A stretch of 64,000 nucleotides of DNA from Gordonia sp. OPL2. GTDB lineage: Bacteria; Actinomycetota; Actinomycetes; Mycobacteriales; Mycobacteriaceae. The stretch covers positions 240,197-304,196 of the forward strand of contig NZ_RKME01000002.1 in assembly GCF_003797825.1 (NCBI RefSeq), written 5' to 3'. The notes under the pieces are model-generated. The model did no database searches and had not been told where the DNA came from. It worked only from the letters and a program-made list of their open reading frames with translations. Below are positions 1 to 10,571 of the stretch, piece by piece (the stretch's first letter is position 1; every line of letters starts with the position of its first letter). A program made the position numbers and the translations under genes.

Positions 1-1
1 T

Positions 2-1441
2 CAGCAGCGCGGACTGGAATGGCTCGCGTATCTGTCGGAGCATCAGATCGGCGGGGTCCTCGCCGACGACATGGGGCTGGGCAAGACCGTGCAGATCATC
101 GCCCTGCTCTGCCACGAGATGGCCGTCGCCGCCCCGGCGCGCCCGGGTGCGCCGACTCTCATCGTCTGTCCGATGTCGGTGGTCGGGAACTGGGAACGCG
201 AGATCGCGCGGTTTGCACCGCATCTGCGCGTCATCGTGCATCACGGCACATCCCGTGCCGGCCGTGCCACCATCGGCGAGGTGCTCTCCGGAGCCGATGT
301 GGTCCTGACGACATTCGCGATCGCCACCCGGGACCGCGACCTCCTCGGCGCCCGACAGTGGCGACGTGTCGTCATCGACGAGGCTCAGCACCTGAAGAAT
401 GTCGCCACCAAGGCGGCGAAGGCGGTCCGATCGTTGCCCGCCGATCACCGCATCGCCCTGACCGGCACCCCCGTCGAGAATCGACTCGAGGATCTACGCG
501 CGGTGATCGACCTGGTGAATCCGGGTCTGCTCGGATCGGCCTCCCGATTCCGCGCCCGATTCGCCGAGCCCATCGAACGGGACCGCGACGAGGCGACGAT
601 CCGTCGGCTCACCGCGCTCACCCGGCCGTTCATCCTGCGCCGCGAGAAGACGGACCCGACGATCATCTCCGATCTGCCGGAGAAGACCGACATCACCGTC
701 CGCGCCAACCTGACGCTCGAGCAGGCCGCACTCTATCGCGCGGTGATCGACGAGCTCATGGAGGCCCTCCGCAGCAAACAGCAGCGCACGATCCGTCGCC
801 GCAACATCCTCGCGGCGTTGACGCGACTCAAGCAGGTATGCAATCACCCTGCCCACTATCTGGCGGACGCGTCGGACATGTTGCGGCGCAACCGCCATCG
901 CTCCGGCAAGGTCGAGCTGCTCGTCGACATCCTGACGACCGCGGCAGCCGAAGGAGACCGCGCACTGGTGTTCACGCAGTTCGCCGCGTTCGGACAGCTG
1001 CTGTCGGAGTGGCTGTCCCCCGTACTCGGCGAGCCCGTGCCCGTTCTGCACGGCGGGGTCAACCGGACCGACCGCGATGCGATGGTGGCCCGATTCCAGG
1101 CCGGCGGCGGGCCTCCGGCCATGATCGCGACCCTCAAGGCCGGTGGAACCGGTCTCAATCTGACCGCAGCCAATCATGTTCTGCACGTGGACCGGTGGTG
1201 GAATCCGGCCGTCGAGGACCAGGCCACTGACCGTGCCTATCGCATCGGCCAGCACCAGCGCGTGCAGGTCCACCGGTTCCTGTGCGTCGGGACGTTGGAG
1301 GAGCGCATCGACGAGATGATCGCCGCGAAACGTGAACTCTCCCGGCTCACCGTCAGTGCCGGTGAGAACTGGATGTCCGACCTCGGTGATGACGAGCTGT
1401 TCGATCTGTTCCGGCTGCGCGACGAGGCGGTCAGCGAATGA
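2..1441 (+). CDS. SNF2-family DEAD/DEAH-like helicase, C-terminal part (5' end outside window)
   Basis: The open frame is already running at base 2 and ends in TGA at 1439-1441, so only the ATPase core and C-terminus are present. Visible motifs are the Walker A segment ADDMGLGKTVQ, motif II VVIDEAQHLKN (a DEAQ box), ALTGTPVENR (motif III), and late in the chain the motif V/VI segments GGTGLNLTAANHV and DQATDRAYRIGQ, which are characteristic of SNF2/Rad54-type ATPases. Such enzymes move along double-stranded DNA or remodel protein-DNA complexes; the substrate here is unknown. The stop overlaps the start of the SWIM zinc-finger gene (ATGA), which implies co-translation. Actinobacterial SNF2 helicases are often paired with a SWIM protein, so the two probably act together. 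The family call is firm; the function is not. Confidence 0.93.
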   Translation, partial: QQRGLEWLAYLSEHQIGGVLADDMGLGKTVQIIALLCHEMAVAAPARPGAPTLIVCPMSVVGNWEREIARFAPHLRVIVHHGTSRAGRATIGEVLSGADVVLTTFAIATRDRDLLGARQWRRVVIDEAQHLKNVATKAAKAVRSLPADHRIALTGTPVENRLEDLRAVIDLVNPGLLGSASRFRARFAEPIERDRDEATIRRLTALTRPFILRREKTDPTIISDLPEKTDITVRANLTLEQAALYRAVIDELMEALRSKQQRTIRRRNILAALTRLKQVCNHPAHYLADASDMLRRNRHRSGKVELLVDILTTAAAEGDRALVFTQFAAFGQLLSEWLSPVLGEPVPVLHGGVNRTDRDAMVARFQAGGGPPAMIATLKAGGTGLNLTAANHVLHVDRWWNPAVEDQATDRAYRIGQHQRVQVHRFLCVGTLEERIDEMIAAKRELSRLTVSAGENWMSDLGDDELFDLFRLRDEAVSE

Positions 1442-2250
1442 GTCCGCGCGGCAGCGGCCGGAGCCGCGCGCGGGCGTCGGCGACCCGTGGCTATGGCGTG
1501 TCCCGCTGGGGCCGGGCATTTGTCGATGTCGTCGAGGGCGCTCACACCGGCGATGTCGATCGCCGCCGGATCACGCAGGCCCGACGGTACTTTCGCGATC
1601 ACCATGCCGAACGCGTGCGGATCATCGAGGGGCGGGTGACCGCGTCGGTGCGGGGCAGTCAGCTCGATCCGTTCGAGGTGACGCTGACCTCGCGACCGGT
1701 CGACGCCGAGACCGTCGTGTCGCTGCTCCGTCAGCGCGAGGCGACGGGCGATCTCATGACACTGGCCCGCGGCGAACAGCCCACTGTGCTGGGCGAGCTG
1801 ATCATGCCGACCGAGTCGGCGGACATCGTGGCGGACTGCACGTGCCCGGACGAGTCCCCCCGCTGTATCCACGCCCTGTGTATCGCCTACGAGGTTGCCG
1901 CCGAGATCGACCGCAGCGCAGCGACGTTGCTGACGGTGATGGGCACCGACGTCGCCGCACTCCTGGGCGCCGCCTCCGGCCGTCCCCCCGCCGGGGACGG
2001 CGACGGTCACGGCGATAAGGATGACGACGACGCCGTGTCGTCGGCGATGCCGTCGGTGGACTTCTACGGGACGAACGCGGTGCTCCCGCCGCTTCCCACG
2101 CCCGCGCGCACCAACCCGATCATGGACCTGGATCCCGACGCGCTTCGCAAAGCCCTACGCGCCTCCGGGGTGCCGCCGGCCGAGATCGGCGAGACCCTCG
2201 ACCTGCTCGACGATCTCTACGAACGTCTCCGCAACCCGTCGATCTCGTAG
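1438..2250 (+). CDS. SWIM zinc-finger domain protein
   Basis: A 270-residue protein whose ATG overlaps the stop of the SNF2 helicase gene by four bases, so the pair forms one translational unit. The SWIM signature CxC...CxH is seen around residues 135-150 (DCTCPDESPRCIHALC). SWIM domains bind zinc and are thought to contact DNA or protein. The N-terminal 130 residues resemble other actinobacterial SWIM proteins that accompany SNF2 helicases. The C-terminal part, from about residue 175, is acidic and proline-rich and ends in a short helical segment (residues about 225-265). Gene end and a start with no spare room are clear. The exact biochemical role is unknown. Confidence 0.85.
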   Translation: MSPRGSGRSRARASATRGYGVSRWGRAFVDVVEGAHTGDVDRRRITQARRYFRDHHAERVRIIEGRVTASVRGSQLDPFEVTLTSRPVDAETVVSLLRQREATGDLMTLARGEQPTVLGELIMPTESADIVADCTCPDESPRCIHALCIAYEVAAEIDRSAATLLTVMGTDVAALLGAASGRPPAGDGDGHGDKDDDDAVSSAMPSVDFYGTNAVLPPLPTPARTNPIMDLDPDALRKALRASGVPPAEIGETLDLLDDLYERLRNPSIS

Positions 2251-2261
2251 GACACCGTCAC

Positions 2262-2429
2262 CTCGCCGACCGGGCGCAGAATCTCGCCGATCGTGCCCTG
2301 GATTTCGCCGATCGTGCCCACCGCCGAACACACACGCGGACCTGGCATGGCCTCCCAACCCTCACTCGCCGACCGGGCGCAGAATCTCGCCGATCGTGCC
2401 CTGGATTTCGCCGATCGTGCCCACCGCCG
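2262..2429. repeat. Two perfect 65-base direct repeats built of 21-base subunits
   Basis: Bases 2262-2326 and 2365-2429 are identical over 65 positions, 103 bases apart. Read on the minus strand each copy holds two 21-base units beginning GGGCACGATCGGCGA plus a third, degenerate unit (CCGGTCGGCGAG), so the core occurs four times intact and twice degraded. The array fills the gap between the convergent ends of the SWIM gene and nrdF. The unit contains the palindrome CGATCG. I see no long hairpin that would make it a classical terminator. Function unknown. Confidence 0.9.
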
Positions 2430-2460
2430 GTGACCCGGAGGTGCCGATGACGATCCGAGG

Positions 2461-4213
<1,753 letters not shown>

Positions 4214-4246
4214 GGTCACACCATCCACGAACAGTTGGTCAGACTG

Positions 4247-6442
4247 TCACAACATGCAGGAAACGCAATTTTCCACCTCAGTCCCCTCGAGAGCGAGTTG
4301 ACGCAGACGGATGTAGTACAGCGTCTTGATCCCCTTGCGCCACGCGTAGATCTGCGCTTTGTTGACGTCACGGGTGGTCGCGGTGTCCTTGAAGAACAAG
4401 GTCAGACTCAGACCCTGATCGACGTGCTGAGTCGCCGCGGCGTAGGTGTCGATGACCTTCTCGTACCCGATCTCGTACGCGTCCTGGTAGTAGTCCAGGT
4501 TGTCGTTGGTCATGTACGGCGCCGGATAGTAGACGCGCCCGATCTTGCCTTCCTTGCGGATCTCGATCTTCGCGGCGACCGGGTGGATCGAGCTGGTCGA
4601 GTGATTGATGTAGGAGATCGAACCGGTCGGCGGCACTGCCTGCAGGTTCTGGTTGTAGATGCCATCGCGCTGCACAGCAGCCTTCAGCTCACGCCAGTCG
4701 TCCTGGTTCGGGATGTGAATCCCGGCCTCGCCGAACAGATCCCGGATCTTCTGGGTCTCCGGCTCCCACAGCTTCTCGGTGTACTTGTCGAAGAACTCCC
4801 CGCTCGCATACTTCGACTTCTCGAAGCCGGCGAACGCCTGACCGCGCTCGCGGGCGATCCTGTTCGATGCCCGGAGAGCATGGAACAGCACCGTGTAGAA
4901 GTAGATGTTCGTGAAGTCGACACCTTCCTCGCTGCCGTAGTAGATCCGCTCCCGTGCGAGGTAGCCGTGCAGGTTCATCTGCCCCAGGCCGATGGCGTGG
5001 GAGTCGTTGTTGCCCTTCTCGATCGACGGCACCGAGGTGATCGCCGTCTGATCACTGACGGCGGTCAGCCCACGGATGGCGGTCTCGATGGTCTGCCCGA
5101 AGTCGGGTGAGTCCATCGCCTTCGCGATGTTCAGTGAGCCGAGGTTGCAGGAGATGTCCTTGCCGATGTGCGAATAGGACAGGTCGTCGTTGAACTCCGA
5201 CGCCGTCGAGACCTGCAGGATCTCCGAGCACAGGTTGGAGTGGGTGATCTTGCCGTCGATCGGGTTGGCCCGGTTCACCGTGTCCTCGAACATGATGTAC
5301 GGGTAGCCCGACTCGAACTGCAGCTCGGCGAGGGTCTGGAAGAACTCGCGCGCCTTGATCTTGGTCTTGCGGATGCGCTTGTCTTCGACCATCTCGTGGT
5401 ACTTGTCCGTGACATTCACGTCGGCGAACGGCACCCCGTAGACGCGTTCCACGTCATATGGGCTGAACAGGTACATGTCGTCGTTGTCCTTGGCGAGCTG
5501 GAAGGTGATGTCGGGGATCACCACGCCGAGCGACAGCGTCTTGATGCGGATCTTCTCGTCCGCGTTCTCCCGCTTGGTGTCGAGGAAGCGGTAGATGTCC
5601 GGATGGTGTGCGTGCAGGTAGACGGCACCGGCCCCTTGGCGTGCGCCGAGCTGGTTGGCGTAGGAGAACGAGTCCTCGAGCAGCTTCATGATCGGGATGA
5701 CGCCCGAACTCTGGTTCTCGATCTTCTTGATCGGCGCGCCGTGCTCACGGATGTTGGACAGCAGCAGTGCTACACCCCCACCACGCTTGGAAAGCTGGAG
5801 AGCCGAATTGATCGACCTGCCAATGGATTCCATGTTGTCCTCGATGCGCAAGAGAAAGCAGCTCACCGGCTCACCGCGCTGCTTCTTGCCCGAGTTGAGG
5901 AAGGTCGGGGTCGCCGGCTGGAAGCGGCCGTCGATGATCTCGTCGACGAGGTGTCGCGCCAGCGCGGTGTCACCGTCGGCCAGCGTCAGCGCGACCATGC
6001 AGACGCGATCCTCGAAGCGCTCGAGGAAGCGCTTGCCGTCGAAGGTCTTCAGTGTGTAGCTCGTGTAGTACTTGAACGCGCCGAGGAACGTCGGGAAGCG
6101 GAACTTCTTCGAGAAGGCATGCCCGAAGAGCAGTTTCACGAACTCACGGTCGTACTTGGCCAGGACCTCCGGCTCGTAGTAGTTCTCCTCGAGCAGGTAG
6201 TCCAGCTTCTCGTCGAGATCGTGGAAGAAGACCGTGTTCTGGTTGACGTGCTGCAGGAAGTACTGGTTGGCGGCCTCGCGATCCTTCTCGAACTGGATGT
6301 TGCCGTCCCTGTCGTACAGGTTCAGCATCGCGTTGAGCGCGTGATAGTCCAGCTCGCCGGGTTCGTGTCCCGACGGACCGGGATGCACCCCGGACTTGCT
6401 GGCCGAGGCGGTGTCCGAGACGGGTGCGGCGGTTGGCGACAC
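4247..6442 (-). CDS. nrdE: Ribonucleotide reductase class Ib, alpha (catalytic) subunit NrdE
   Basis: NrdE reduces ribonucleoside diphosphates to deoxyribonucleotides. The 731-residue length is normal. The active-site segment HSNLCSEIL, the loop with [15 protein letters not shown], the radical-path region [14 protein letters not shown] and the C-terminal redox pair ENCVSCML, which is re-reduced by NrdH, are all visible. The start is GTG (MSPTAAP) with AGGAG seven bases upstream. It lies 57 bases downstream of nrdI. Nothing in the coding region looks interrupted, so the neighbouring homing-type endonuclease sits outside the gene and does not split it. Confidence 0.97.
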   Translation of the reverse strand: MSPTAAPVSDTASASKSGVHPGPSGHEPGELDYHALNAMLNLYDRDGNIQFEKDREAANQYFLQHVNQNTVFFHDLDEKLDYLLEENYYEPEVLAKYDREFVKLLFGHAFSKKFRFPTFLGAFKYYTSYTLKTFDGKRFLERFEDRVCMVALTLADGDTALARHLVDEIIDGRFQPATPTFLNSGKKQRGEPVSCFLLRIEDNMESIGRSINSALQLSKRGGGVALLLSNIREHGAPIKKIENQSSGVIPIMKLLEDSFSYANQLGARQGAGAVYLHAHHPDIYRFLDTKRENADEKIRIKTLSLGVVIPDITFQLAKDNDDMYLFSPYDVERVYGVPFADVNVTDKYHEMVEDKRIRKTKIKAREFFQTLAELQFESGYPYIMFEDTVNRANPIDGKITHSNLCSEILQVSTASEFNDDLSYSHIGKDISCNLGSLNIAKAMDSPDFGQTIETAIRGLTAVSDQTAITSVPSIEKGNNDSHAIGLGQMNLHGYLARERIYYGSEEGVDFTNIYFYTVLFHALRASNRIARERGQAFAGFEKSKYASGEFFDKYTEKLWEPETQKIRDLFGEAGIHIPNQDDWRELKAAVQRDGIYNQNLQAVPPTGSISYINHSTSSIHPVAAKIEIRKEGKIGRVYYPAPYMTNDNLDYYQDAYEIGYEKVIDTYAAATQHVDQGLSLTLFFKDTATTRDVNKAQIYAWRKGIKTLYYIRLRQLALEGTEVENCVSCML

Positions 6443-6499
6443 GAAAGACTCCTGCAGCTAGATGGTGGTATTCGAAAAGTACTGGCTGGGTCTGACAAC

Positions 6500-6985
6500 T
6501 CAGCCGCGTGACGCGGTCAGCTCGACCCGGTCCGGATGGATGAACGCGGGACTCTGCGCGAACTCGACGAGCCCCTCCCGCACGCGATCGACATCGTCGG
6601 CGGTACCCATGAGCTCGAACCGGTACAGATACGGCACATGGCATTTACGCGAGACGATGTCGCCGGCGAGGCAGAACTCCTCACCGAAGTTGGTGTTCCC
6701 GGCCGCGATGACGGCACGGATGCGCGACCGGTTGTGGACGTTGTTCAGGAACTTGATGACCTGTTTCGGCACGTACCCGGCCCGATCGCCGGTCGCCTTG
6801 CCCCCACCATAGGTCGGCAGGATGAGCACGAACGGTTCGTCGACCGTGAACGACGACGGATCACCGAGAACCGGGATGCGTCGTGCACGCACACCGAGCT
6901 TCTCGACGAACCGATGCGTGTTCTCGGAGACCGAGGAGAAATAGACGATCAACGGCGTGGCGGCCGATGCGGGTGAGGTCCGCAT
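6500..6985 (-). CDS. nrdI: NrdI flavodoxin-like protein for NrdF cofactor assembly
   Basis: A 161-residue flavoprotein. The N-terminal phosphate-binding loop [17 protein letters not shown] and the later segments LILPTYGGG and [16 protein letters not shown] are the NrdI signature for FMN binding. NrdI supplies the oxidant (superoxide or peroxide) needed to assemble the manganese-tyrosyl cofactor of NrdF. It is encoded between nrdH and nrdE in the usual class Ib order. Confidence 0.95.
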   Translation of the reverse strand: MRTSPASAATPLIVYFSSVSENTHRFVEKLGVRARRIPVLGDPSSFTVDEPFVLILPTYGGGKATGDRAGYVPKQVIKFLNNVHNRSRIRAVIAAGNTNFGEEFCLAGDIVSRKCHVPYLYRFELMGTADDVDRVREGLVEFAQSPAFIHPDRVELTASRG

Positions 6986-7093
6986 GATGATCGACCTCCC
7001 GTACTGCTGAATGGTTGGTGACGACTGGTCCCAGGCACCTGCCGGTCACTGCTGTCCTCGACCCGACTTCCCCATCAGGTCGACGATGGGGCG

Positions 7094-7327
7094 TCAGGCG
7101 GCAGCAGTGGCCAGTGCCTTGATCCGGTCCGGACGGAAGCCCGACCAGTGATCGTCGCCGACGACCACCACGGGCGCCTGCAGGTATCCCAGGGCCATCA
7201 CGTAGTCACGCGCCTCGTCGTCCTGGCTGATGTCGACGACCTCGTACTCCAGCCCCTGCTTGTCGAGGGCCTTGTAGGTGGCGTTGCACTGGACGCAGGC
7301 GGGCTTGGTGTACACGGTGATGGCCAT
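7094..7327 (-). CDS. nrdH: NrdH glutaredoxin-like redoxin
   Basis: A 77-residue thioredoxin-fold protein that passes electrons to NrdE. It has the NrdH redox motif CVQC (TKPACVQCNATYK) and the C-terminal WSGFRPD segment that distinguishes NrdH from glutaredoxins and allows reduction by thioredoxin reductase. It is preceded by a good ribosome site (AAGGAGAACCTCG-ATG) and is the first gene of the nrdHIE-endonuclease-nrdF operon. A 108-base gap separates it from nrdI. A long leader (about 350 bases to the NrdR boxes) lies upstream. Confidence 0.96.
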   Translation of the reverse strand: MAITVYTKPACVQCNATYKALDKQGLEYEVVDISQDDEARDYVMALGYLQAPVVVVGDDHWSGFRPDRIKALATAAA

Positions 7328-7695
7328 CGAGGTTCTCCTTGTGCGTTCTGGCTGTCTGCTGGATCAGGCTGTTCTGCTGGTCGGTGTTCGCGGTTCCGGC
7401 CCGCGGTCCCGGGTCGTCCGAGGGCGAGGAGGCCCGCATCGGAGTCATGTCGAGTTGTCGTCGTGCGCTGCTGTCGCCGGCACCGACCCGGCAGGGCCGT
7501 CACCGTTCATCCCGGTGGGGATGAACCCGTCACCTTCTTGCGCCTGATGACCACAGACGAGCGGACCCGTCCTGTTCAACGCCGTGCGGTGACCAACACT
7601 TTCCCAACGTGAAGATGGTGACCCAGATCACCGACTTCCAGGCGTTTCCCGCAAAATCACATCGATGTACGTAACCCGCCCTGCTGGTGTCCAAA

Positions 7696-7743
7696 ACACT
7701 ACACCTAGTGCCCGACAATTCGCACCACCACTAGAACTTGTGA
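7696..7743 (-). promoter_or_regulatory. Tandem NrdR boxes of the nrd operon
   Basis: Two 16-base elements match the NrdR consensus ACACTATATATAGTGT: 7696-7711 (ACACTACACCTAGTGC) and 7728-7743 (CCACTAGAACTTGTGA). Their starts are 32 bases apart, the three-turn spacing known for paired NrdR boxes. They lie upstream of nrdH, so the operon is probably repressed by NrdR when dATP is high. The first box matches better than the second. Confidence 0.75.
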
Positions 7744-7808
7744 ATAACATTCGTGAAAGTCGCAGGTCGCGGGCATGCGCGATCGTGAAGTCGGGCGTGT
7801 CCGGCGTG

Positions 7809-7862
7809 TCGTCCACAGGTTGTCCCCCGGCCCTCCACAAGGTGTCCGCAGATCGGTCCACA
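7809..7862 (+). promoter_or_regulatory. Three evenly spaced TCCACA motifs (DnaA-box-like)
   Basis: TCGTCCACA (7809-7817), CCCTCCACA (7831-7839) and CGGTCCACA (7854-7862) are direct repeats 22 and 23 bases apart. The first matches the actinobacterial DnaA box TTGTCCACA at 8 of 9 positions, the others at 6-7. They sit just upstream of the NrdR boxes. A role in linking nrd expression to DnaA is an inference. The rest of the 7328-7939 gap shows nothing else I can call apart from the NrdR boxes and a terminator. Confidence 0.4.
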
Positions 7863-7876
7863 GGCCGTCGACGACA

Positions 7877-7916
7877 ACGCGCCGCCGTGGACCCCGAAGG
7901 GCACACGACGGCGCGT
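7877..7916 (-). terminator. Hairpin downstream of the FMN reductase gene
   Basis: Arms 7877-7889 and 7904-7916 pair over 12 of 13 positions with one mismatch (G-U in RNA) and a 14-base loop. It follows the stop of the FMN reductase gene by about 24 bases. There is no strong T tract, which is common in actinobacterial terminators. Confidence 0.6.
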
Positions 7917-7939
7917 CGAAACGTAGCTGTCGAGTCGGC

Positions 7940-8509
7940 TCAGGCGGCGACGGCCACCTCGTCCACGAGCCGATTGACGGCGGCGACGACCTGACCCACC
8001 AGCCCGGGATCCGACACCCCGCTGTCGCCGAGTGTCGACGTCTGGACACCGACCTCGACGTCCTCGATCACGCGGCCGCCGGCGATACCCACCGACTTCC
8101 GGGTGTCCTCGCGCGACCACGTGCCGGCGAACCGACCGAGGGCGGCGCCGATGACCCCGACCGGCTTGTTCGACACGGCACCCGCGCCGTACGGCCGCGA
8201 GAGCCAGTCGATGGCGTTCTTCAGCACCGCCGGGATGGTGCCGTTGTACTCGGGCGTGATCAACAGCACGGCATCCGCAGCGCCGACGGTCTCGCGCAAC
8301 ACTGCGACGCCGGCAGGCAGGATCGCGTCATCATCGGACGACGGGTCGTGATCCTCGCTGTAGAACGGGAGTTCTCCGAGCCCCTCGACGATGGTCACGT
8401 GGACGCCCTGCGGGGCGTTGTCGGCGGCCACCTGGGCCAGTTGACGATTGATCGATCCCTTGCGAAGACTTCCCACCAAGACGGCGATCTCCACGTTTCC
8501 TTCGGACAC
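7940..8509 (-). CDS. NADPH-dependent FMN reductase family protein
   Basis: About 189 residues from the GTG at 8509 (preceded by GGGAG); a TTG start at 8533 would add eight. The flavodoxin-fold signatures GSLRKGSINRQLA (FMN phosphate loop) and TPEYNGTIPAVLKNAIDW are those of the NADPH:FMN reductase / azoreductase / chromate reductase family. These enzymes reduce flavins, quinones or xenobiotics with NAD(P)H. It is divergent from a TetR gene with a palindrome in the shared promoter, so it is likely the TetR target. Substrate unknown. Confidence 0.9.
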   Translation of the reverse strand: MSEGNVEIAVLVGSLRKGSINRQLAQVAADNAPQGVHVTIVEGLGELPFYSEDHDPSSDDDAILPAGVAVLRETVGAADAVLLITPEYNGTIPAVLKNAIDWLSRPYGAGAVSNKPVGVIGAALGRFAGTWSREDTRKSVGIAGGRVIEDVEVGVQTSTLGDSGVSDPGLVGQVVAAVNRLVDEVAVAA

Positions 8510-8534
8510 GATGCTCCCTTCGGTCGTTATCAAG

Positions 8535-8563
8535 TCGGACCGTTCAACCGGACCACGGTCCGA
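8535..8563. promoter_or_regulatory. Palindromic operator between FMN reductase and tetR
   Basis: TCGGACCGT at 8535-8543 and ACGGTCCGA at 8555-8563 are perfect reverse complements 11 bases apart. Inside, 8549-8562 is a second palindrome, CGGACC-AC-GGTCCG. CGGACC thus occurs three times (8536, 8549 and inverted at 8557). This is the expected form of a TetR-family operator that could control both divergent genes. Confidence 0.7.
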
Positions 8564-8599
8564 TTAATTCCGGAAAACGCCAAGCGTTACGCTCGTCAC

Positions 8600-9274
8600 G
8601 TGTCGAACGGTCCCGAACGGGGTCTGATCCCCCTCCCGCTCACCGGCGGTCTCTCCGGCGGTCTCCGCATGTCCGAGACCGGTTCCGCCGACGGAGGCGA
8701 CACCGAGCGCGCCGACGCCGCACGCAACCGCCGCCTGTTGCTCGCGGCGGCGAAAGATCTCATCGACAACCACGGCGCGTCCGCGGTCACCATGGACGCG
8801 GTCGCCCGCGAGGCGGGTGTCGGCAAAGGCACCGTCTTCCGACGATTCGGCAGCCGCACCGGGCTGATGCTCGCTCTGCTCGACCACTCCGAGTCGGAGA
8901 TCCAACGGGCATATCTGTCGGGGCCGGAACCGCTCGGCCCCGGCGCGCCGCCGCTCGATCGTCTCCTTGCCTACGGTCGCGCACGGCTCAAGCTCACCGT
9001 CGATCACCTCGACGTCCTCATCGAGGCGGCCGGCTCCGGCGGCGACTTCCTCAGCCACCCCGTGTGGGCGGCCTCCAATCGTCACGTGCAGATCCTGCTC
9101 CAGCAACTCGGGTTCGGCGATCGCCTGGAGGTCGTCGCGATCGCCGTGCAGGCACCGCTGAATGCCGGTGCGGTCAAACACCTCCGCGATGTCGTCGGGC
9201 TCGATCTCGAGACGATCACCGCGCAGTGGGAGCACCTGATACGGACTCTCGTCGCAGGCGTCACCGGCCGCTGA
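8600..9274 (+). CDS. TetR/AcrR-family transcriptional regulator
   Basis: From GTG at 8600 it has 224 residues; ATG at 8669 (MSETGSADGG) would give 201 and may be the true start. The helix-turn-helix is seen in NHGASAVTMDAVAREAGVGK followed by GTVFRRFGSR, the classic TetR pattern. The ligand domain (after about residue 110) is not assignable to a known inducer. It is divergently arranged with the FMN reductase gene, with an operator-like palindrome between them, so autoregulation and repression of the reductase are probable. It ends 120 bases before the urate hydroxylase gene. Confidence 0.9.
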   Translation: MSNGPERGLIPLPLTGGLSGGLRMSETGSADGGDTERADAARNRRLLLAAAKDLIDNHGASAVTMDAVAREAGVGKGTVFRRFGSRTGLMLALLDHSESEIQRAYLSGPEPLGPGAPPLDRLLAYGRARLKLTVDHLDVLIEAAGSGGDFLSHPVWAASNRHVQILLQQLGFGDRLEVVAIAVQAPLNAGAVKHLRDVVGLDLETITAQWEHLIRTLVAGVTGR

Positions 9275-9394
9275 GCACCCTGGACGTCGATCGTCTCACC
9301 GCGCGAACACTACCGATCGGTCTTAGCCTTGAGGCGATCGAGTCGGTCCGAGCACGGTCGAGATCATTCGGACCGTAGGAGAAGGGATACACGG

Positions 9395-10555
9395 GTGAAG
9401 GCTGTCATCATCGGCGCCGGCATGGGCGGACTCAGCGCGGCGATCGCGCTGAGACAGATCGGTGTCGATGTGGAGGTCTACGAGCAGGTCACCGAGAACA
9501 AGCCGGTGGGCGCCGCGATCTCGGTGTGGTCCAACGGGGTCAAGTGCCTCAACCACCTCGGTCTCGAACACGAGACGGCCGAGCTCGGCGGCATCGTCGA
9601 CTCGATGTCCTACGTCGACGGACTCACCGGGGACACCATGTGCCGCTTCAGCATGCAACCCCTCATCGACGAGGTAGGTCAGCGACCGTACCCGGTCGCA
9701 CGGGCCGAACTGCAGCTGATGCTGATGCAGGCGTACGGGATCGACGACATCCACTTCGGGAAGAAGATGGTCCGCGTCGTCGACGGCGACGATGTTGCTA
9801 CCGTCGAGTTCGCCGATGGCACAACCGATTCGGCCGATCTCGTCATCGGCGCCGACGGCGCGCGGTCGTTGACGCGAGACTATGTGCTCGGCCATCCCGT
9901 GCAGCGCCGCTACGCCGGCTATGTGAACTTCAACGGCCTCGTCGACATCGACGACGAGATCGGGCCCGCGACCGAGTGGACGACCTACGTCGCAGACGGT
10001 AAGCGCGTGTCGGTCATGCCGATCGCCGGTGGCCGCTTCTACTTCTTCTTCGACGTCCCGATGCCCGAGGGCATGCCGTACGAGCGCGGCACGGCCCGAG
10101 AGGTGTTGTCCGAGAGCTTCACCGGCTGGGCCCCGGGTGTCGCACGCCTGATCGAGAAGCTGGATCCGTCGACGACCAACCGCGTGGAGATCCTCGACCT
10201 CGACCCGTTCCACACGTGGGTCAGGGGCCGGGTCGCGGTCCTCGGCGACGCCGCCCACAACACCACCCCCGACATCGGGCAGGGCGGTTGTTCGGCGATG
10301 GAAGACGCTGTGGCGCTGCAGTTCGCATTCAACGACCATCCCGACGACGTCCAGACGGCGCTGGCCGCCTACGAGCGATCCCGGACCGAACGTGCCGGCG
10401 ACCTCGTGCTCCGCGCGCGTAAGCGTTGCGACGTCACCCACGCCAAGGATCCGGAGGTCACGGCGGCGTGGTACGACGAACTGCGCTCGGAGGACGGCAC
10501 GCGGATCCTGCGGGGTATCGTGTCGAACATCGTCGGCGGCCCACTCACATCCTGA
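9395..10555 (+). CDS. hpxO: FAD-dependent urate hydroxylase, HpxO type
   Basis: A 386-residue class A flavin monooxygenase starting at GTG 9395 with AGGAGAAGGG upstream. It has the FAD motif GAGMGGLSAAIAL, the DG segment VIGADGARS and the GD motif VLGDAAHNTTPDIGQGG. The run KPVGAAISVWSNGVKC, YAGYVNFNGLVDID, RFYFFFDVP and ARKRCDVTHAKDPEVT closely follows Klebsiella HpxO as I remember it, which converts urate to 5-hydroxyisourate using NADH. No other purine-catabolic gene is in the window, so the pathway assignment rests on family similarity. A hairpin overlaps its stop codon. Confidence 0.8.
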   Translation: MKAVIIGAGMGGLSAAIALRQIGVDVEVYEQVTENKPVGAAISVWSNGVKCLNHLGLEHETAELGGIVDSMSYVDGLTGDTMCRFSMQPLIDEVGQRPYPVARAELQLMLMQAYGIDDIHFGKKMVRVVDGDDVATVEFADGTTDSADLVIGADGARSLTRDYVLGHPVQRRYAGYVNFNGLVDIDDEIGPATEWTTYVADGKRVSVMPIAGGRFYFFFDVPMPEGMPYERGTAREVLSESFTGWAPGVARLIEKLDPSTTNRVEILDLDPFHTWVRGRVAVLGDAAHNTTPDIGQGGCSAMEDAVALQFAFNDHPDDVQTALAAYERSRTERAGDLVLRARKRCDVTHAKDPEVTAAWYDELRSEDGTRILRGIVSNIVGGPLTS

Positions 10556-10560
10556 GTGGG
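10540..10560. terminator. Bidirectional hairpin between hpxO and eccB
   Basis: CCCACTCA (10540-10547) and TGAGTGGG (10553-10560) pair perfectly around a 5-base loop. The hpxO stop codon lies in the second arm, and the convergent eccB gene ends 12 bases further on. Confidence 0.7.
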
Positions 10561-10571
10561 GACCGAGCGGA

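Noticed and set aside
2262..2429. CRISPR or att-site interpretation of the 65-base repeat
   Set aside because: Only two copies, no integrase gene or tRNA nearby, and a 21-base internal period.
5168..6511. Long open frame (447 codons) antisense to nrdE
   Set aside because: It lies fully opposite a conserved gene; long antisense frames are common at this G+C and it lacks a motif.
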